Of a stretch of 21,814 nt of DNA, positions 1-7,139 are shown piece after piece (positions within the stretch are counted from its first letter, which is position 1; every line of letters starts with the position of its first letter). This DNA comes from CAITSH01 sp945892985. Lineage in GTDB: Bacteria; Pseudomonadota; Gammaproteobacteria; Burkholderiales; SG8-39. The stretch covers positions 1 to 21,814 of the forward strand of contig CAMDDU010000060.1 in assembly GCA_945892985.1 (NCBI GenBank). Direction: 5' to 3'. The position numbers were made by a program, and so were the translations under genes. A model generated the notes under the pieces. The model saw nothing but the letters and a program-made list of their open reading frames with translations, did not search any database and was not told where the DNA came from.

Positions 1-42
1 ATGCCACTCACAGGAGAGGTGCGCCCTGCGTGAGGAAATAGC

Positions 43-62
43 GGGGGCATAGCCCCCTTTCT
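43..62 (+). terminator. short GC hairpin with T-rich tail
   Basis: GGGGGC at 43-48 pairs with GCCCCC at 52-57 across a 3-base loop and is followed by TTTCTT. The shape is that of a Rho-independent terminator for a gene entering from the left edge. The very short loop and interrupted T tract lower confidence. Confidence 0.4.
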
Positions 63-346
63 TCCACATTTTCGCCCGATTTATCATCAAATTGACTTTG
101 ATTCCAACGTTTCTCGTCTCAACTATCACTTGTTCAGTGATTCCCTAAAGCCTGAGTCGCCGAACCGGGCGGAGTTTGAGGGCCTGGTGCACTCGGGCTG
201 CGGGTAGATATGGACTCAGTGTAACTTTTATCTACTCACAGGCTGCTGATCTTGGGAATTGTGACACTGACCCTAATTTTTCTAATTCTTTCTAATTCTT
301 TGGCGAGATCACTGCCCCCCACGCCACCCCGTTAACTGGCTATATT

Positions 347-375
347 TTGACAACTGTCAATATGCTATATACACT
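347..375 (+). promoter_or_regulatory. higBA promoter with overlapping HigA operator candidate
   Basis: TTGACA at 347-352 is a perfect -35 box. With a 17-base spacer the -10 is TACACT at 370-375. The -35 is the left arm of the inverted repeat TTGACA-AC-TGTCAA (347-360), the right size and place for an autorepressing HTH antitoxin. The expected transcription start falls at about 382, on or next to the higB ATG, so the message may be leaderless; no Shine-Dalgarno is visible before higB. HigA binding is inferred from the family's habit of autoregulation. Confidence 0.6.
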
Positions 376-381
376 TCTCGC

Positions 382-651
382 ATGATCCGTACCTTCAGGC
401 ACAAGGGGCTTGAAAAGTTTTTCAATACAGGTAGCAAGGTCGGCATACAGCCCGCTCATGCGATGCGCCTGCGCCTGCAACTGGCCAAGCTCGATGGCGC
501 CAAGACGCCGGATGACATGGCCATGCCCGGGTGGAAGCTGCACCGGCTTACCACCGGTCGCTGGTCCGTATGGGTCAATGGAAACTGGCGCATGACGTTT
601 GTCATCGAAGCGGGCGATGCGGTGCTGGTCGACTATCAGGATTACCACTAG
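382..651 (+). CDS. higB: HigB-type toxin, RelE/ParE superfamily
   Basis: 89-residue toxin of the HigB family (plasmid maintenance killer protein). Family members are ribosome-dependent mRNA interferases held inactive by HigA. The length is typical. Recognisable blocks are the N-terminal FRHKGLEKFF (residues 5-14), the central beta-strand block WSVWVNGNWRMTF (61-73) and the C-terminal DYQDYH ending at residue 89. R60, R70 and the terminal D/Y/H residues fall where family catalytic or RNA-contacting residues lie. The ATG at 382 has no Shine-Dalgarno but matches the usual family N-terminus. The toxin precedes the antitoxin, as in other higBA loci. It looks intact. The family assignment is secure; activity is untested. 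Confidence 0.9.
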   Translation: MIRTFRHKGLEKFFNTGSKVGIQPAHAMRLRLQLAKLDGAKTPDDMAMPGWKLHRLTTGRWSVWVNGNWRMTFVIEAGDAVLVDYQDYH

Positions 652-663
652 CAAGGAGCGAAG

Positions 664-972
664 ATGACGCGCATGTACAACCCGCCTCACCCGGGTGAAG
701 TATTGAGGGATGGCGTATTTACCGGTACCGGCATTACGGTGACCGCATTCGCAAAGCGCATCGGGGTGACGCGCGTAACGCTCTCCAACGTTCTCAATGG
801 CAAGAATGGCATCAGCGCCGATATGGCGGTGCGCCTTGCTGCTGCGCTCGGCGGCAGCGCGGAGTCGTGGCTGCACGTGCAGGCCCAGTATGACCTCGCC
901 GCATCCGAAAAAGCCCTGAAAAAAACGATCGCAAAAATTAAGCCGCTGCGTTCGACTGACGTCGTTGCATGA
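664..972 (+). CDS. higA: HigA-type antitoxin, XRE-family HTH
   Basis: 102-residue HTH antitoxin. It begins with the family signature around HPGEVLRDGV (residues 9-18), followed by a helix-turn-helix at about 25-46 and a conserved block ending in ESWLHVQAQYDLA. HigA proteins bind HigB and repress the operon. A strong AAGGAG Shine-Dalgarno sits at 653-658, and the gene starts 12 bases after the higB stop, consistent with co-transcription. A second in-frame ATG three codons later is an alternative start. The C-terminal tail (about 80-102) is lysine-rich and less conserved. Its last bases overlap the remnant of a second higB in another frame, so the tail may have been altered by the rearrangement that truncated that gene. 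Confidence 0.9.
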   Translation: MTRMYNPPHPGEVLRDGVFTGTGITVTAFAKRIGVTRVTLSNVLNGKNGISADMAVRLAAALGGSAESWLHVQAQYDLAASEKALKKTIAKIKPLRSTDVVA

Positions 973-1093
973 ACCGACACTCAAGGGTGACCGCAAGGGC
1001 CAATGGAGCATTCGTATCAACGACCAATATCGCCTTTGCTTTACGTGGCAGGATGGCGAAGCGCATGACCTTGAGTTTGTTGACTATCACTAA
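965..1093 (+). pseudogene. 3' remnant of a second, different higB toxin gene
   Basis: In the frame one base ahead of higA, bases from about 965 to the TAA at 1091-1093 encode the C-terminal half of a HigB toxin: LKGDRKGQWSIRINDQ, then YRLCFTW and a terminal FVDYH. About 42 codons remain of the usual 90 or so, with no start codon, and the upstream part in this frame does not resemble a toxin. The block IRINDQYRLCF belongs to a different HigB subtype from the intact toxin here, which has VNGNWRMTF, so this is not a simple tandem duplication. No recognisable antitoxin follows. I read it as a dead toxin gene whose 5' part was lost when the present higBA arrived or when the locus recombined. Confidence 0.75.
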
Positions 1094-1568
1094 GATGAGC
1101 ACAAGGAGCCGGGCTAAATGGCCGCGAGATCGTGCGTGCCGTGAAGCCCTGGCAGCAGGCAACGTAGTCTGCCCGCCCGTCAATCATGAACAATGATCCA
1201 ACGGGTTGCCTGACCCCGAGCACCCCGATGGAATTCGACCTTCGGCGTGACCTCTACCCAGAGGCCAGCGCTGAGTCAGCCTCGCATTAATCGGTAGATC
1301 CCCGCAAAGCCGACACTCGTTTGACTCAGTTCGACCCGAAGCGGACTGTCACGAGCCACTAATTCCGGAACATAATTCGCGCCTAGCTTGGGGAGCCAAG
1401 TAAGGCTCGAACTTACCCTTATTGAATGTCCACTCTTGGCCAATCGTCCATAGATCAAAGCCGCCGTTCCTGCTAAACATGCAGCTGACCAGCAGTGTGG
1501 AATTATCAGGAAATCGATGACATCGACTGGAAACCCTTATTTGGAGCGGCTTTCCAGCCATTGGCACG
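1094..1568. other. gene-free stretch between toxin-antitoxin locus and MATE gene
   Basis: I see no supportable gene. Frames on both strands are short (60-72 codons), unlike known families, and lack good ribosome sites. Base composition is more AT-rich than the core. It probably contains decayed sequence from the second toxin-antitoxin module and other accessory DNA, but nothing specific is identifiable. Confidence 0.5.
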
Positions 1569-2996
1569 CTACAACTGTATTTTGCGCCACGCCCCCGAGC
1601 GCCAGCGCAGCGCCAGCGCGAGGCTCATGGCGATCATGTAGATGAGCGCGGCAAGCCAGGCGCCGACCGCGCCCAGGCCGAACTGCGGCAGGAAGCCGAC
1701 CCAGCCCTCACCCGGCGCAAATGCCAGCATGTGGGCAAGCGGCACAAAACCGAACCAGGACAAGAGGAGCAGGATCAGCGCCGGCACGCGCGCATCGCCG
1801 GCACCGCGCAGGCAAAAATTGGCGCCAAGATGGATGGCATCAAACACCTGGTAACCGGCGGCGATCCACAGCAGCACGCTACCCAGCTTCACCACCTCTG
1901 CGGCGCGCGGGTCGCCGGCGGTGACAAACACCGTCATGAACCAGGGCCCGCCGACGGCAAGCACCAGGCCGAGCACGCCCATGTAGGCGATGGCGATGGC
2001 GGTGGCGGCATTACCGACGCGATAGGCCCAGTCGCGATCGCCCGCGCCTATCGACTGCCCGACCAGCGTGGTGGCGGCGATGGCCATGCCCACCGCCGGC
2101 ATGTAGGCCACCGAGGTGAGCATCATGACGATCTGCGTGGCCGCGCCATCGACCGGGCCCAGCGTCACCAGCATCAACTGGAACAGCGCAAAGCCGGTGA
2201 CATCTGCGGCCGGCGACAAGCCCATCGGGAAGCCAAACTTGAACAGCGCCGCGACGCGCGGCCAATCGGGCTTCCAGGCAGTGCGCGAGCCGAACTCCGC
2301 GCTCACGTCCCGTGAGACAAACATCAGCAGCCCCAGCACCACGCCCACCGTGACCGAAATGGTCGAGGCCCACGCCGCGCCGGCCATGCCCATGCCAAGC
2401 CCGAAGATCAGCGCCTGGTTGAGCGCAACATTGAGCAGCATCACCACGGCCATCACCGCCAGCGTGATGCGGGTACGGCCTATGCCGTTGAAAAACCCCG
2501 TAAAGGCAAACAAGGCCACCGACGCCGGGCCGCCCAGCAGGCGCGGCCACCAGAACTCCAGCGCCAGGCGCTCGATCTGGGCGTCAAGGTGAAAGGGCGC
2601 CAGCAGCCAGTGGCCCGCCTCGGCGACGAGCAAAAAAAACGGAATGGTGACGAGCGCGGCCCAGAAGCCGGTCCAGGCCGCCTGCGCCGCGTCGTGCTTG
2701 CGCCCGGCACCAAAAGCCTGGGCGGCGAGGGTCTGCACCGCCATGCCGATGCCGAACATCAACAAAAAGAACGCCAGCATCAACCAGAAAATCGCGCCCA
2801 TCGCCGCCACCGCCTCAGTCGAGATGTGGCCAAGAAACCAGGTGTCGGTGAGATTGAGCGCCGCGGTGATGCCCGAGTTGGCGATCAGCGGCACGGCGAG
2901 TAACAGCACCGCGCGATAGTCAACACGCCGCTGGCCTTGTGCATTGCGGCGCAGGGCGGGCAGCGGGCGGGTGGTGTCAGTGGCGGATGGAGGCAT
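1569..2996 (-). CDS. MATE-family multidrug/cation efflux transporter
   Basis: 475-residue inner-membrane protein of the MATE family (NorM/DinF-like), which exports cationic drugs or metabolites against Na+ or H+. The sequence shows about 12 hydrophobic segments in two halves and the opening typical of the family: LLLAVPLIANSGI, followed by TDTWFLGHIS and a QTLAAQAFGAG block, with an equivalent TTLVGQSIGAGD in the second half. The open frame extends to 3125, but its first 40 codons are translation of the palindromic repeat at 3096-3188 plus a hairpin, so the start is the ATG at 2996 or the one three codons earlier at 3005. Substrate is unknown. A hairpin with a U-rich tail lies immediately upstream. 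Confidence 0.88.
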   Translation of the reverse strand: MPPSATDTTRPLPALRRNAQGQRRVDYRAVLLLAVPLIANSGITAALNLTDTWFLGHISTEAVAAMGAIFWLMLAFFLLMFGIGMAVQTLAAQAFGAGRKHDAAQAAWTGFWAALVTIPFFLLVAEAGHWLLAPFHLDAQIERLALEFWWPRLLGGPASVALFAFTGFFNGIGRTRITLAVMAVVMLLNVALNQALIFGLGMGMAGAAWASTISVTVGVVLGLLMFVSRDVSAEFGSRTAWKPDWPRVAALFKFGFPMGLSPAADVTGFALFQLMLVTLGPVDGAATQIVMMLTSVAYMPAVGMAIAATTLVGQSIGAGDRDWAYRVGNAATAIAIAYMGVLGLVLAVGGPWFMTVFVTAGDPRAAEVVKLGSVLLWIAAGYQVFDAIHLGANFCLRGAGDARVPALILLLLSWFGFVPLAHMLAFAPGEGWVGFLPQFGLGAVGAWLAALIYMIAMSLALALRWRSGAWRKIQL

Positions 2997-3015
2997 GGCT
3001 GGCATAAAAGCAAAC

Positions 3016-3040
3016 GCGGGACTCCGTTGGGGAGTCCCGC
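3016..3040 (-). terminator. hairpin with U-rich tail before the MATE start
   Basis: Perfect 10-bp stem GCGGGACTCC / GGAGTCCCGC with a 5-base loop. On the minus strand it is followed by a T-rich run (GTTTGCTTTT) that reaches the MATE start codon. It could end transcripts coming from the Bug remnant, or act as an attenuator in the MATE leader if the -10-like box at 3058-3063 is used. Confidence 0.6.
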
Positions 3041-3057
3041 GCTGGTCTAGTGGCGAA

Positions 3058-3063
3058 ATTATA
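3058..3063 (-). promoter_or_regulatory. candidate -10 box for the MATE gene
   Basis: Minus-strand TATAAT is a perfect -10 consensus, lying just upstream of the hairpin at 3016-3040. No convincing -35 hexamer is present at the right spacing, so this is only a candidate. If used, the transcript would start near 3051 and pass through the hairpin before the coding region. Confidence 0.35.
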
Positions 3064-3095
3064 CGCCTGGAAGCGATCCCCAACAGGCACTGATA

Positions 3096-3188
3096 GTCAT
3101 TGCGAGGAGCAAAGCGACGAAGCAATCCCGTCGCATTACAGCAGTCGCCGCCAGCGCGACGGGATTGCTTCGCTGCGCTCGCAATGAC
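3096..3188. repeat. dispersed palindromic repeat, copy 1
   Basis: Starts GTCATTGCGAGGAGC and ends in the inverted form CTCGCAATGAC. Inner arms containing GAAGCAATCCCGTCGC and GCGACGGGATTGCTTCG let the whole 93-bp unit fold into a long hairpin. Related copies lie at 13603-13712 and 14523-14643. It resembles REP/MITE-like intergenic palindromes. No transposase gene accompanies it. Confidence 0.85.
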
Positions 3189-3201
3189 GGCACACGATCG
3201 C

Positions 3202-3522
3202 CTAGTTCAGCGTCGCCCCCGATTCGCACACCACCCTGCCCCACTTGTCGTATTCGCTTTTGAGGTAGGCCGCGAATTCCTCCAGCGTGGTCGGTGTGGC
3301 CTCCATGCCTGATGCGGCCAGCAGTTGCTGCACATCGGACAGGCGCTGCGCGATGATGCGGCCCGGCACATCGGTGGTGCCACCCGAGGACAGCGGTATG
3401 ACGATGCGCACCGGCCGCGACGGATAGCCCTGCGCGATCGCGTTCGCGGCCAGGAGCTTTCCAATGCATACGGGCATCAGTGCTCGCATCATCGACGCCC
3501 CGATTGGCGTTTTGTAAGCCAT
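3202..3522 (-). pseudogene. internally deleted Bug/TctC-family solute-binding protein gene
   Basis: The 106-codon frame joins the two ends of a Bug-family periplasmic binding protein, normally about 320 residues. Residues 1 to about 31 form a signal-peptide-like N-terminus ending AIAQ. These are followed by the family start YPSRPVRIVIPLSSGGTTD and a REP-like IIAQRLSD. The sequence then jumps to the family C-terminus: a block LLAASGMEATPTTLEEFAAY followed by KWGRVV and a normal stop. About 200 residues of the ligand-binding core are missing, apparently by an in-frame deletion. Bug proteins bind carboxylates for tripartite tricarboxylate transporters or sensors; this remnant cannot form the two-lobed fold. 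No TctA/TctB partner is present. It probably reflects gene loss in the catabolic region. Confidence 0.8.
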
Positions 3523-3602
3523 GGTGTAACAGTCGCGCCACCGGTGCGGCTACTGCCAATTCACCGCAACATGCCCCAATGCACGCCAAAAGTACGCAGC
3601 GA

Positions 3603-4133
3603 CTACAGCCCCCAGCCCCAGTTGGCCAGCGTGGCGGCGTCGGCCTCGCGTTCGCCGAACACATACTTGCCGCCGCAGAATATCAGCGGCTTTCGCTCGG
3701 TGCGCTCGAAACGCTCGACTTCGCCGATGAACAGGATATGGTCGCCGGCGTCCTGGTGCGAGTGCGTGCTGCACTCCAGCCAGGCGGCGCAATCGACGAT
3801 CAGCGGCGTGCCGCCGGCGCCGGTGCGAAACTCTATGCCCTGAAACTTGTCCGGAATGCGCGAGGCAAAGCGCTGCGATAAATTGGCCTGCTCCTCGGCG
3901 AGAATGTTGACGGTGAAATGCGAGCCGTCGCGAAACATCGACAGGGAGGGTGAGTTGGAGTTGAGCGACCACAGCACCAGCGGCGGGTCGAGCGACAGTG
4001 AAGAAAAAGAATTGATGGTGAGACCGACCAGGCTGCCGTCATTGGTGCGCGTGGTGACGATGGCTACACCGGTCGGAAAAACCCCCAGGGCGCTGCGAAA
4101 GGCGCGGGTATCAAATGCTGCTGGCGTGCTCAA
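3603..4133 (-). CDS. flavin reductase-like FMN-binding protein (HpaC/DIM6 type)
   Basis: 176-residue split-barrel flavin reductase. These enzymes use NAD(P)H to reduce FMN or FAD, usually for a partner monooxygenase. Visible family blocks are FPTGVAIVTT (residues 19-28), GLTINSFSSLSLDPPLV (37-53) and GDHILFIGEVERF (130-142). The start is TTG at 4133: it is the first start after an in-frame TAA, an AAGGA site lies 7-8 bases upstream, and no ATG precedes the conserved region. The gene lies 94 bases downstream of the large two-domain oxygenase on the same strand and may be co-transcribed with it. Because that enzyme carries its own flavin and reductase domain, the true partner is uncertain; it may supply reduced flavin to an oxygenase elsewhere. 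Confidence 0.88.
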   Translation of the reverse strand: MSTPAAFDTRAFRSALGVFPTGVAIVTTRTNDGSLVGLTINSFSSLSLDPPLVLWSLNSNSPSLSMFRDGSHFTVNILAEEQANLSQRFASRIPDKFQGIEFRTGAGGTPLIVDCAAWLECSTHSHQDAGDHILFIGEVERFERTERKPLIFCGGKYVFGEREADAATLANWGWGL

Positions 4134-4227
4134 AAGCGATCCTTGTTAAATAAATGTGTGCGGCTTTGCGCTGCGTGCTTCTTTGATCGTCGTCGTTGTC
4201 GTTGATGGTCGTCGTTGATGGTTGTAA

Positions 4228-6624
4228 CTATCGCCAGGTCGGGCTGCGTTTTTTTGCCCGTTCCGGCTTGGGTGGTTTCACCTGCTGCTGTTTTTGCGCC
4301 ACGTCCTCGCGGGCACGGGCGACCAGGCCCTTGAGTTGCTGCGCGCCGGGCTCGTATTGCTTGGGCCAGATGACAGCAGGCAAAGCATACCCCGTCGCGG
4401 CATATTCGGCAGCCGCATGCAGCGTGAAATTGGGATTGGCAAGGTGCGGCCGCGCCAGTGCGACCAGGTCTGCGCGGCCGGAGGCGACCAGGGTGTTGAC
4501 CTGGTCGGCGCTGGTGATGGCACCCACCGCCATGGTGGCGATGCCGGCCTCGTTGCGAATTTGCTCGGCGAACACCGCCTGGTACATGCGGCCATAGACA
4601 GGACGCGAAGCCGGGTCGGTCTGACCGGTGGAACAATCAACGAGGTCGCAGCCATGCGCCTTGAGCAGCGTGGCGGTGGCGACGGCGTCTGCGGCGCTAA
4701 GGCCACCTGGCATCCAGTCGGTCAGCGACAGGCGCACCGCCATGGGCTTTGCCGCCGGCCACACTGCGCGCACGGCATCGAACACCTCGAGCGGGTAACG
4801 CATGCGGTTCGCGAGGGTGCCGCCGTACTCGTCGGTGCGCCGGTTGGTGACCGGCGACACAAAGGAAGCCAGCAGGTAACCGTGCGCCATGTGCACTTCG
4901 AGCATATCAAAGCCGCAATCGGCGGCCATGCGCGCCGAGGCGACATATTGGTCGCGCACGCGGTCCATGTCGGCGCGGTCCATTGCGCGCGGCACCTGCG
5001 ACACGCCGGGGTAATAGGGCAGCGGCGAGGCCGACAGGACGGGCCAGTTTTTGTCGGGCGCGCCCTCGGCCAGCGGTTTGTCGATTTTTTCCCAGGCCAG
5101 CTGGGTCGAGCCTTTGCGCCCGGCATGGCCGAGTTGCAGGCAGATTTTCGCCGCGCTTTGCGCGTGCACGAAATCGACAATGCGCTTCCATTGCGCGGCG
5201 TGCTCTGCGGTGTAGAGTCCGGCGCAACCGGGGCTGATGCGCGCGTCGGCCGCAACGCAGGTCATTTCGGTATAGACCAGGCCCGCGCCACCCAGCGCGC
5301 GCGCGCCGTAATGCACCAGGTGCCAGTCGTTGGGCGTGCCCTCAACCGCCGAGTACTGGCACATCGGCGAGACGACGACGCGATTGACCAGCTTCATGTC
5401 GCGCAGGCTGAAGGGCGAGAACAGCGGCGGCGGTGGCGTGAAGTTTTTCGGCAGCGTGAATTTTTCCGTCCGCGCCACCTCTTGCGCCCACCAGGCGTCG
5501 AGGTCGCGGATCAGCGCGGCGTCGCGCAGGCGCAGGTTCTCATAGGTGATCTGCTTGGAACGGCTCATCAGCGCGAAATTGAACTGCACCGGATCCATGT
5601 GCCAGAAGCGCCCGACGTTTTCAAAAAAGCCCAGGCTGACGTTGGCCGAGTGCTGGATGCGCTCGACCTCTTCGCGCCGCGCCGTCTCGTAGGCGCCCAA
5701 CGCGACCTTGATGTGACCGGGGTTGGCCATCACCGTCTTGTGCAGCGCGATGGCGTCCTCGAGCGCGAGCTTGGTGCCCGAGCCGATGGAGAAATGCGCC
5801 GTGTGGGCGGCATCGCCCAGCAGCACCACGTTGTCGCAGTGCCAGGTGGCGCATTTGATGGTGGGGAAATTGCGCCACAACGAGCGATTGGTCAGCACCT
5901 TGTTCTGCTTGCCGTCCGGGCCGCGCAATTCCTCGGCGAAAATATTTTCGATGTAAGCCGCGGTGGCTTTTTCGTCCTCGACCGCCAGGCCGGAGTTCTT
6001 GAAGGCCGCGTCGGTGGTCTCCACCACCAGCGTGCATTCGCCCTCGGTAAACTGGTAGGCGTGCAGGTTCCAGATGCCGTCCTTGTTTTCCTGGAAGCTG
6101 TAGGTGAAGCCGGGCAGGTTCATGTTGGCACCCAGCCAGACGAACTTGTTGGGGCGCAGGTCCACGCTGGGCTTGAAGTGATCCTTGAGCGATTCGCGCA
6201 CCGCGCTGGCTATGCCGTCGGACGCCACGATCAGGTCGGCGCCGGCGTGCGCGGCCGGGCCCTTATCCTCGGCCTGGTAGGTGATGTTGACGCCCAGCGC
6301 AGCGGCGCGCCGCTGCAGGATCTGCAGCAGGGCGAGCCGCTTTATGCCCGAGAAACCATGGCCGGAGGACTTGTGCACCGTGCCCTTGTAGCGGGTGTAG
6401 ATGTCATCCCAATAGGCAAAGTTGATGGCGATGTCGTGGTAGGAAGGCTCGTCGGCAAGGCGCAGGTTGTTGAGCGTCTCATCCGACAGCACGATGCCAA
6501 AGCCGAAGGTGTCGTCGGCGCGGTTGCGCTCGGTCACATTCACTTGGGCATTGGGCATGCTCTTTTTCGCCAGGATGGCGAAATAAAGGCCGGCAGGGCC
6601 GGCTCCGATGACGTCGATTCTCAT
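4228..6624 (-). CDS. anthraniloyl-CoA monooxygenase / salicylyl-CoA 5-hydroxylase, two-domain flavoprotein
   Basis: 798-residue fusion. Residues 1 to about 385 are a class A FAD monooxygenase: dinucleotide motif GAGPAG at 7-12 and the GD motif LGDAAHTAHFSIGSG at 269-283. Residues about 402-745 are an old-yellow-enzyme TIM barrel: LFSPFSLRDMKLVNRVVVSP at 401-420, catalytic His pair H578/H581 in EVHMAHGYL, then NRRTDEYGG. This order and length match aerobic 2-aminobenzoyl-CoA monooxygenase/reductase and its salicylyl-CoA 5-hydroxylase relatives, which hydroxylate the CoA-activated ring at C5 and, in the former, also reduce it. A Pro/Lys/Arg-rich tail covers about 776-798. The ATG at 6624 follows a weak GGAG. 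The CoA ligase and the beta-oxidation-like genes that normally accompany it are not in the window. Family certain; exact acyl-CoA substrate unresolved. Confidence 0.9.
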   Translation of the reverse strand: MRIDVIGAGPAGLYFAILAKKSMPNAQVNVTERNRADDTFGFGIVLSDETLNNLRLADEPSYHDIAINFAYWDDIYTRYKGTVHKSSGHGFSGIKRLALLQILQRRAAALGVNITYQAEDKGPAAHAGADLIVASDGIASAVRESLKDHFKPSVDLRPNKFVWLGANMNLPGFTYSFQENKDGIWNLHAYQFTEGECTLVVETTDAAFKNSGLAVEDEKATAAYIENIFAEELRGPDGKQNKVLTNRSLWRNFPTIKCATWHCDNVVLLGDAAHTAHFSIGSGTKLALEDAIALHKTVMANPGHIKVALGAYETARREEVERIQHSANVSLGFFENVGRFWHMDPVQFNFALMSRSKQITYENLRLRDAALIRDLDAWWAQEVARTEKFTLPKNFTPPPPLFSPFSLRDMKLVNRVVVSPMCQYSAVEGTPNDWHLVHYGARALGGAGLVYTEMTCVAADARISPGCAGLYTAEHAAQWKRIVDFVHAQSAAKICLQLGHAGRKGSTQLAWEKIDKPLAEGAPDKNWPVLSASPLPYYPGVSQVPRAMDRADMDRVRDQYVASARMAADCGFDMLEVHMAHGYLLASFVSPVTNRRTDEYGGTLANRMRYPLEVFDAVRAVWPAAKPMAVRLSLTDWMPGGLSAADAVATATLLKAHGCDLVDCSTGQTDPASRPVYGRMYQAVFAEQIRNEAGIATMAVGAITSADQVNTLVASGRADLVALARPHLANPNFTLHAAAEYAATGYALPAVIWPKQYEPGAQQLKGLVARAREDVAQKQQQVKPPKPERAKKRSPTWR

Positions 6625-6802
6625 CTATCCACTCCAGGGTGAAACACGGGAAATGTTATGACGACTGCGATCCATTCTACAGCCGGGCTTTGCGACTGCG
6701 TTCAGCCAAGCCTGTCAACCGGGCCTGCCGGCAAAGGCAGGCCGGAAGGTCGGAAGGCCGCGCAGGAAAAACCATCAGGAAACCCGGGGAAACTCAGCCA
6801 CA

Positions 6803-6831
6803 TTGACAGCCTTGGTCGCCGCACATATATT
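6803..6831 (+). promoter_or_regulatory. sigma-70 promoter candidate for the ABC binding-protein gene
   Basis: TTGACA at 6803-6808 is a perfect -35, followed after exactly 17 bases by TATATT at 6826-6831, one mismatch from TATAAT. It points towards the binding-protein gene at 7195, giving an unusually long leader of about 355 nt. No operator was recognised. Confidence 0.6.
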
Positions 6832-7021
6832 TGAGGCTTAAAGTATCATGTTTTGCCATAATGTTTCACTCCCCGTTTCAGCGGCGTTTCACCCGGAGTC
6901 GTATCGTGGGGGAGGGACGGGGGGCGGAGGCCGCCGCAGAAGCATGGCACGCATCCGCCAAGGGGCGATGTCGGTTTCGGTGTCAACATCGTCGGGTCGT
7001 GCTGCCGTCCCGTCTTGCTAT

Positions 7022-7060
7022 AGTGCCGAAGTGCCGTAGTGCCGTAGTGCCGTAGTGCCA
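7022..7060. repeat. 8-bp tandem array (AGTGCCGT, about 4.9 units)
   Basis: Units start at 7022, 7030, 7038, 7046 and 7054. The middle three are identical AGTGCCGT; the first and last each carry substitutions. A further 8-bp doublet GTCTTACT follows at 7071-7086. The array lies in the leader of the binding-protein gene. Confidence 0.85.
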
Positions 7061-7112
7061 CCTTAGCGTCGTCTTACTGTCTTACTAGTACCGGCCTTGC
7101 CTTTGGTTTATC

Positions 7113-7139
7113 CTCAACGTTCTCAACGCTTTCAACGTA
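7113..7139. repeat. 9-bp tandem array (CTCAACGTT-like, 3 units)
   Basis: CTCAACGTT, CTCAACGCT and TTCAACGTA are consecutive 9-mers sharing TCAACG. It is the third short tandem array in the same leader. Confidence 0.7.

Larger units (their letters stand above)
1..381. other. left-edge non-coding stretch
   Basis: No credible complete gene lies here. Short reading frames run off the left edge, one of which stops at 31-33, so the extreme 3' end of an upstream gene is possible but cannot be identified. The stretch is visibly more AT-rich than the catabolic core, contains a GC hairpin at 43-57, and has a direct repeat of the 10-mer TCTAATTCTT at about 280-300. The higBA promoter occupies the last 35 bases. 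It looks like accessory DNA. Confidence 0.5.

Noticed and set aside
969..1196. 75-codon plus-strand open frame after higA
   Set aside because: The real signal is the HigB remnant in another frame; this frame has no family resemblance.
3016..3060. tRNA-like GGTCTAGTGGC string next to a hairpin; also considered a mini-ykkC/guanidine riboswitch
   Set aside because: No cloverleaf can be formed, and only one hairpin without the paired ACGR-loop arrangement is present.
3006..3125. N-terminal extension of the MATE gene
   Set aside because: These codons translate a palindromic repeat and a hairpin; the family N-terminus starts after ATG 2996/3005.
4294..6642. 782-codon plus-strand open frame opposite the two-domain oxygenase
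   Set aside because: It is the antisense shadow of a gene with clear FAD and old-yellow-enzyme motifs, has a His/Arg/Gly-rich composition and resembles no family.
6831..7055. 74-codon open frame in the leader of the binding-protein gene
   Set aside because: It lacks a ribosome site, has Arg/Ala-rich noise composition and runs into a tandem array.
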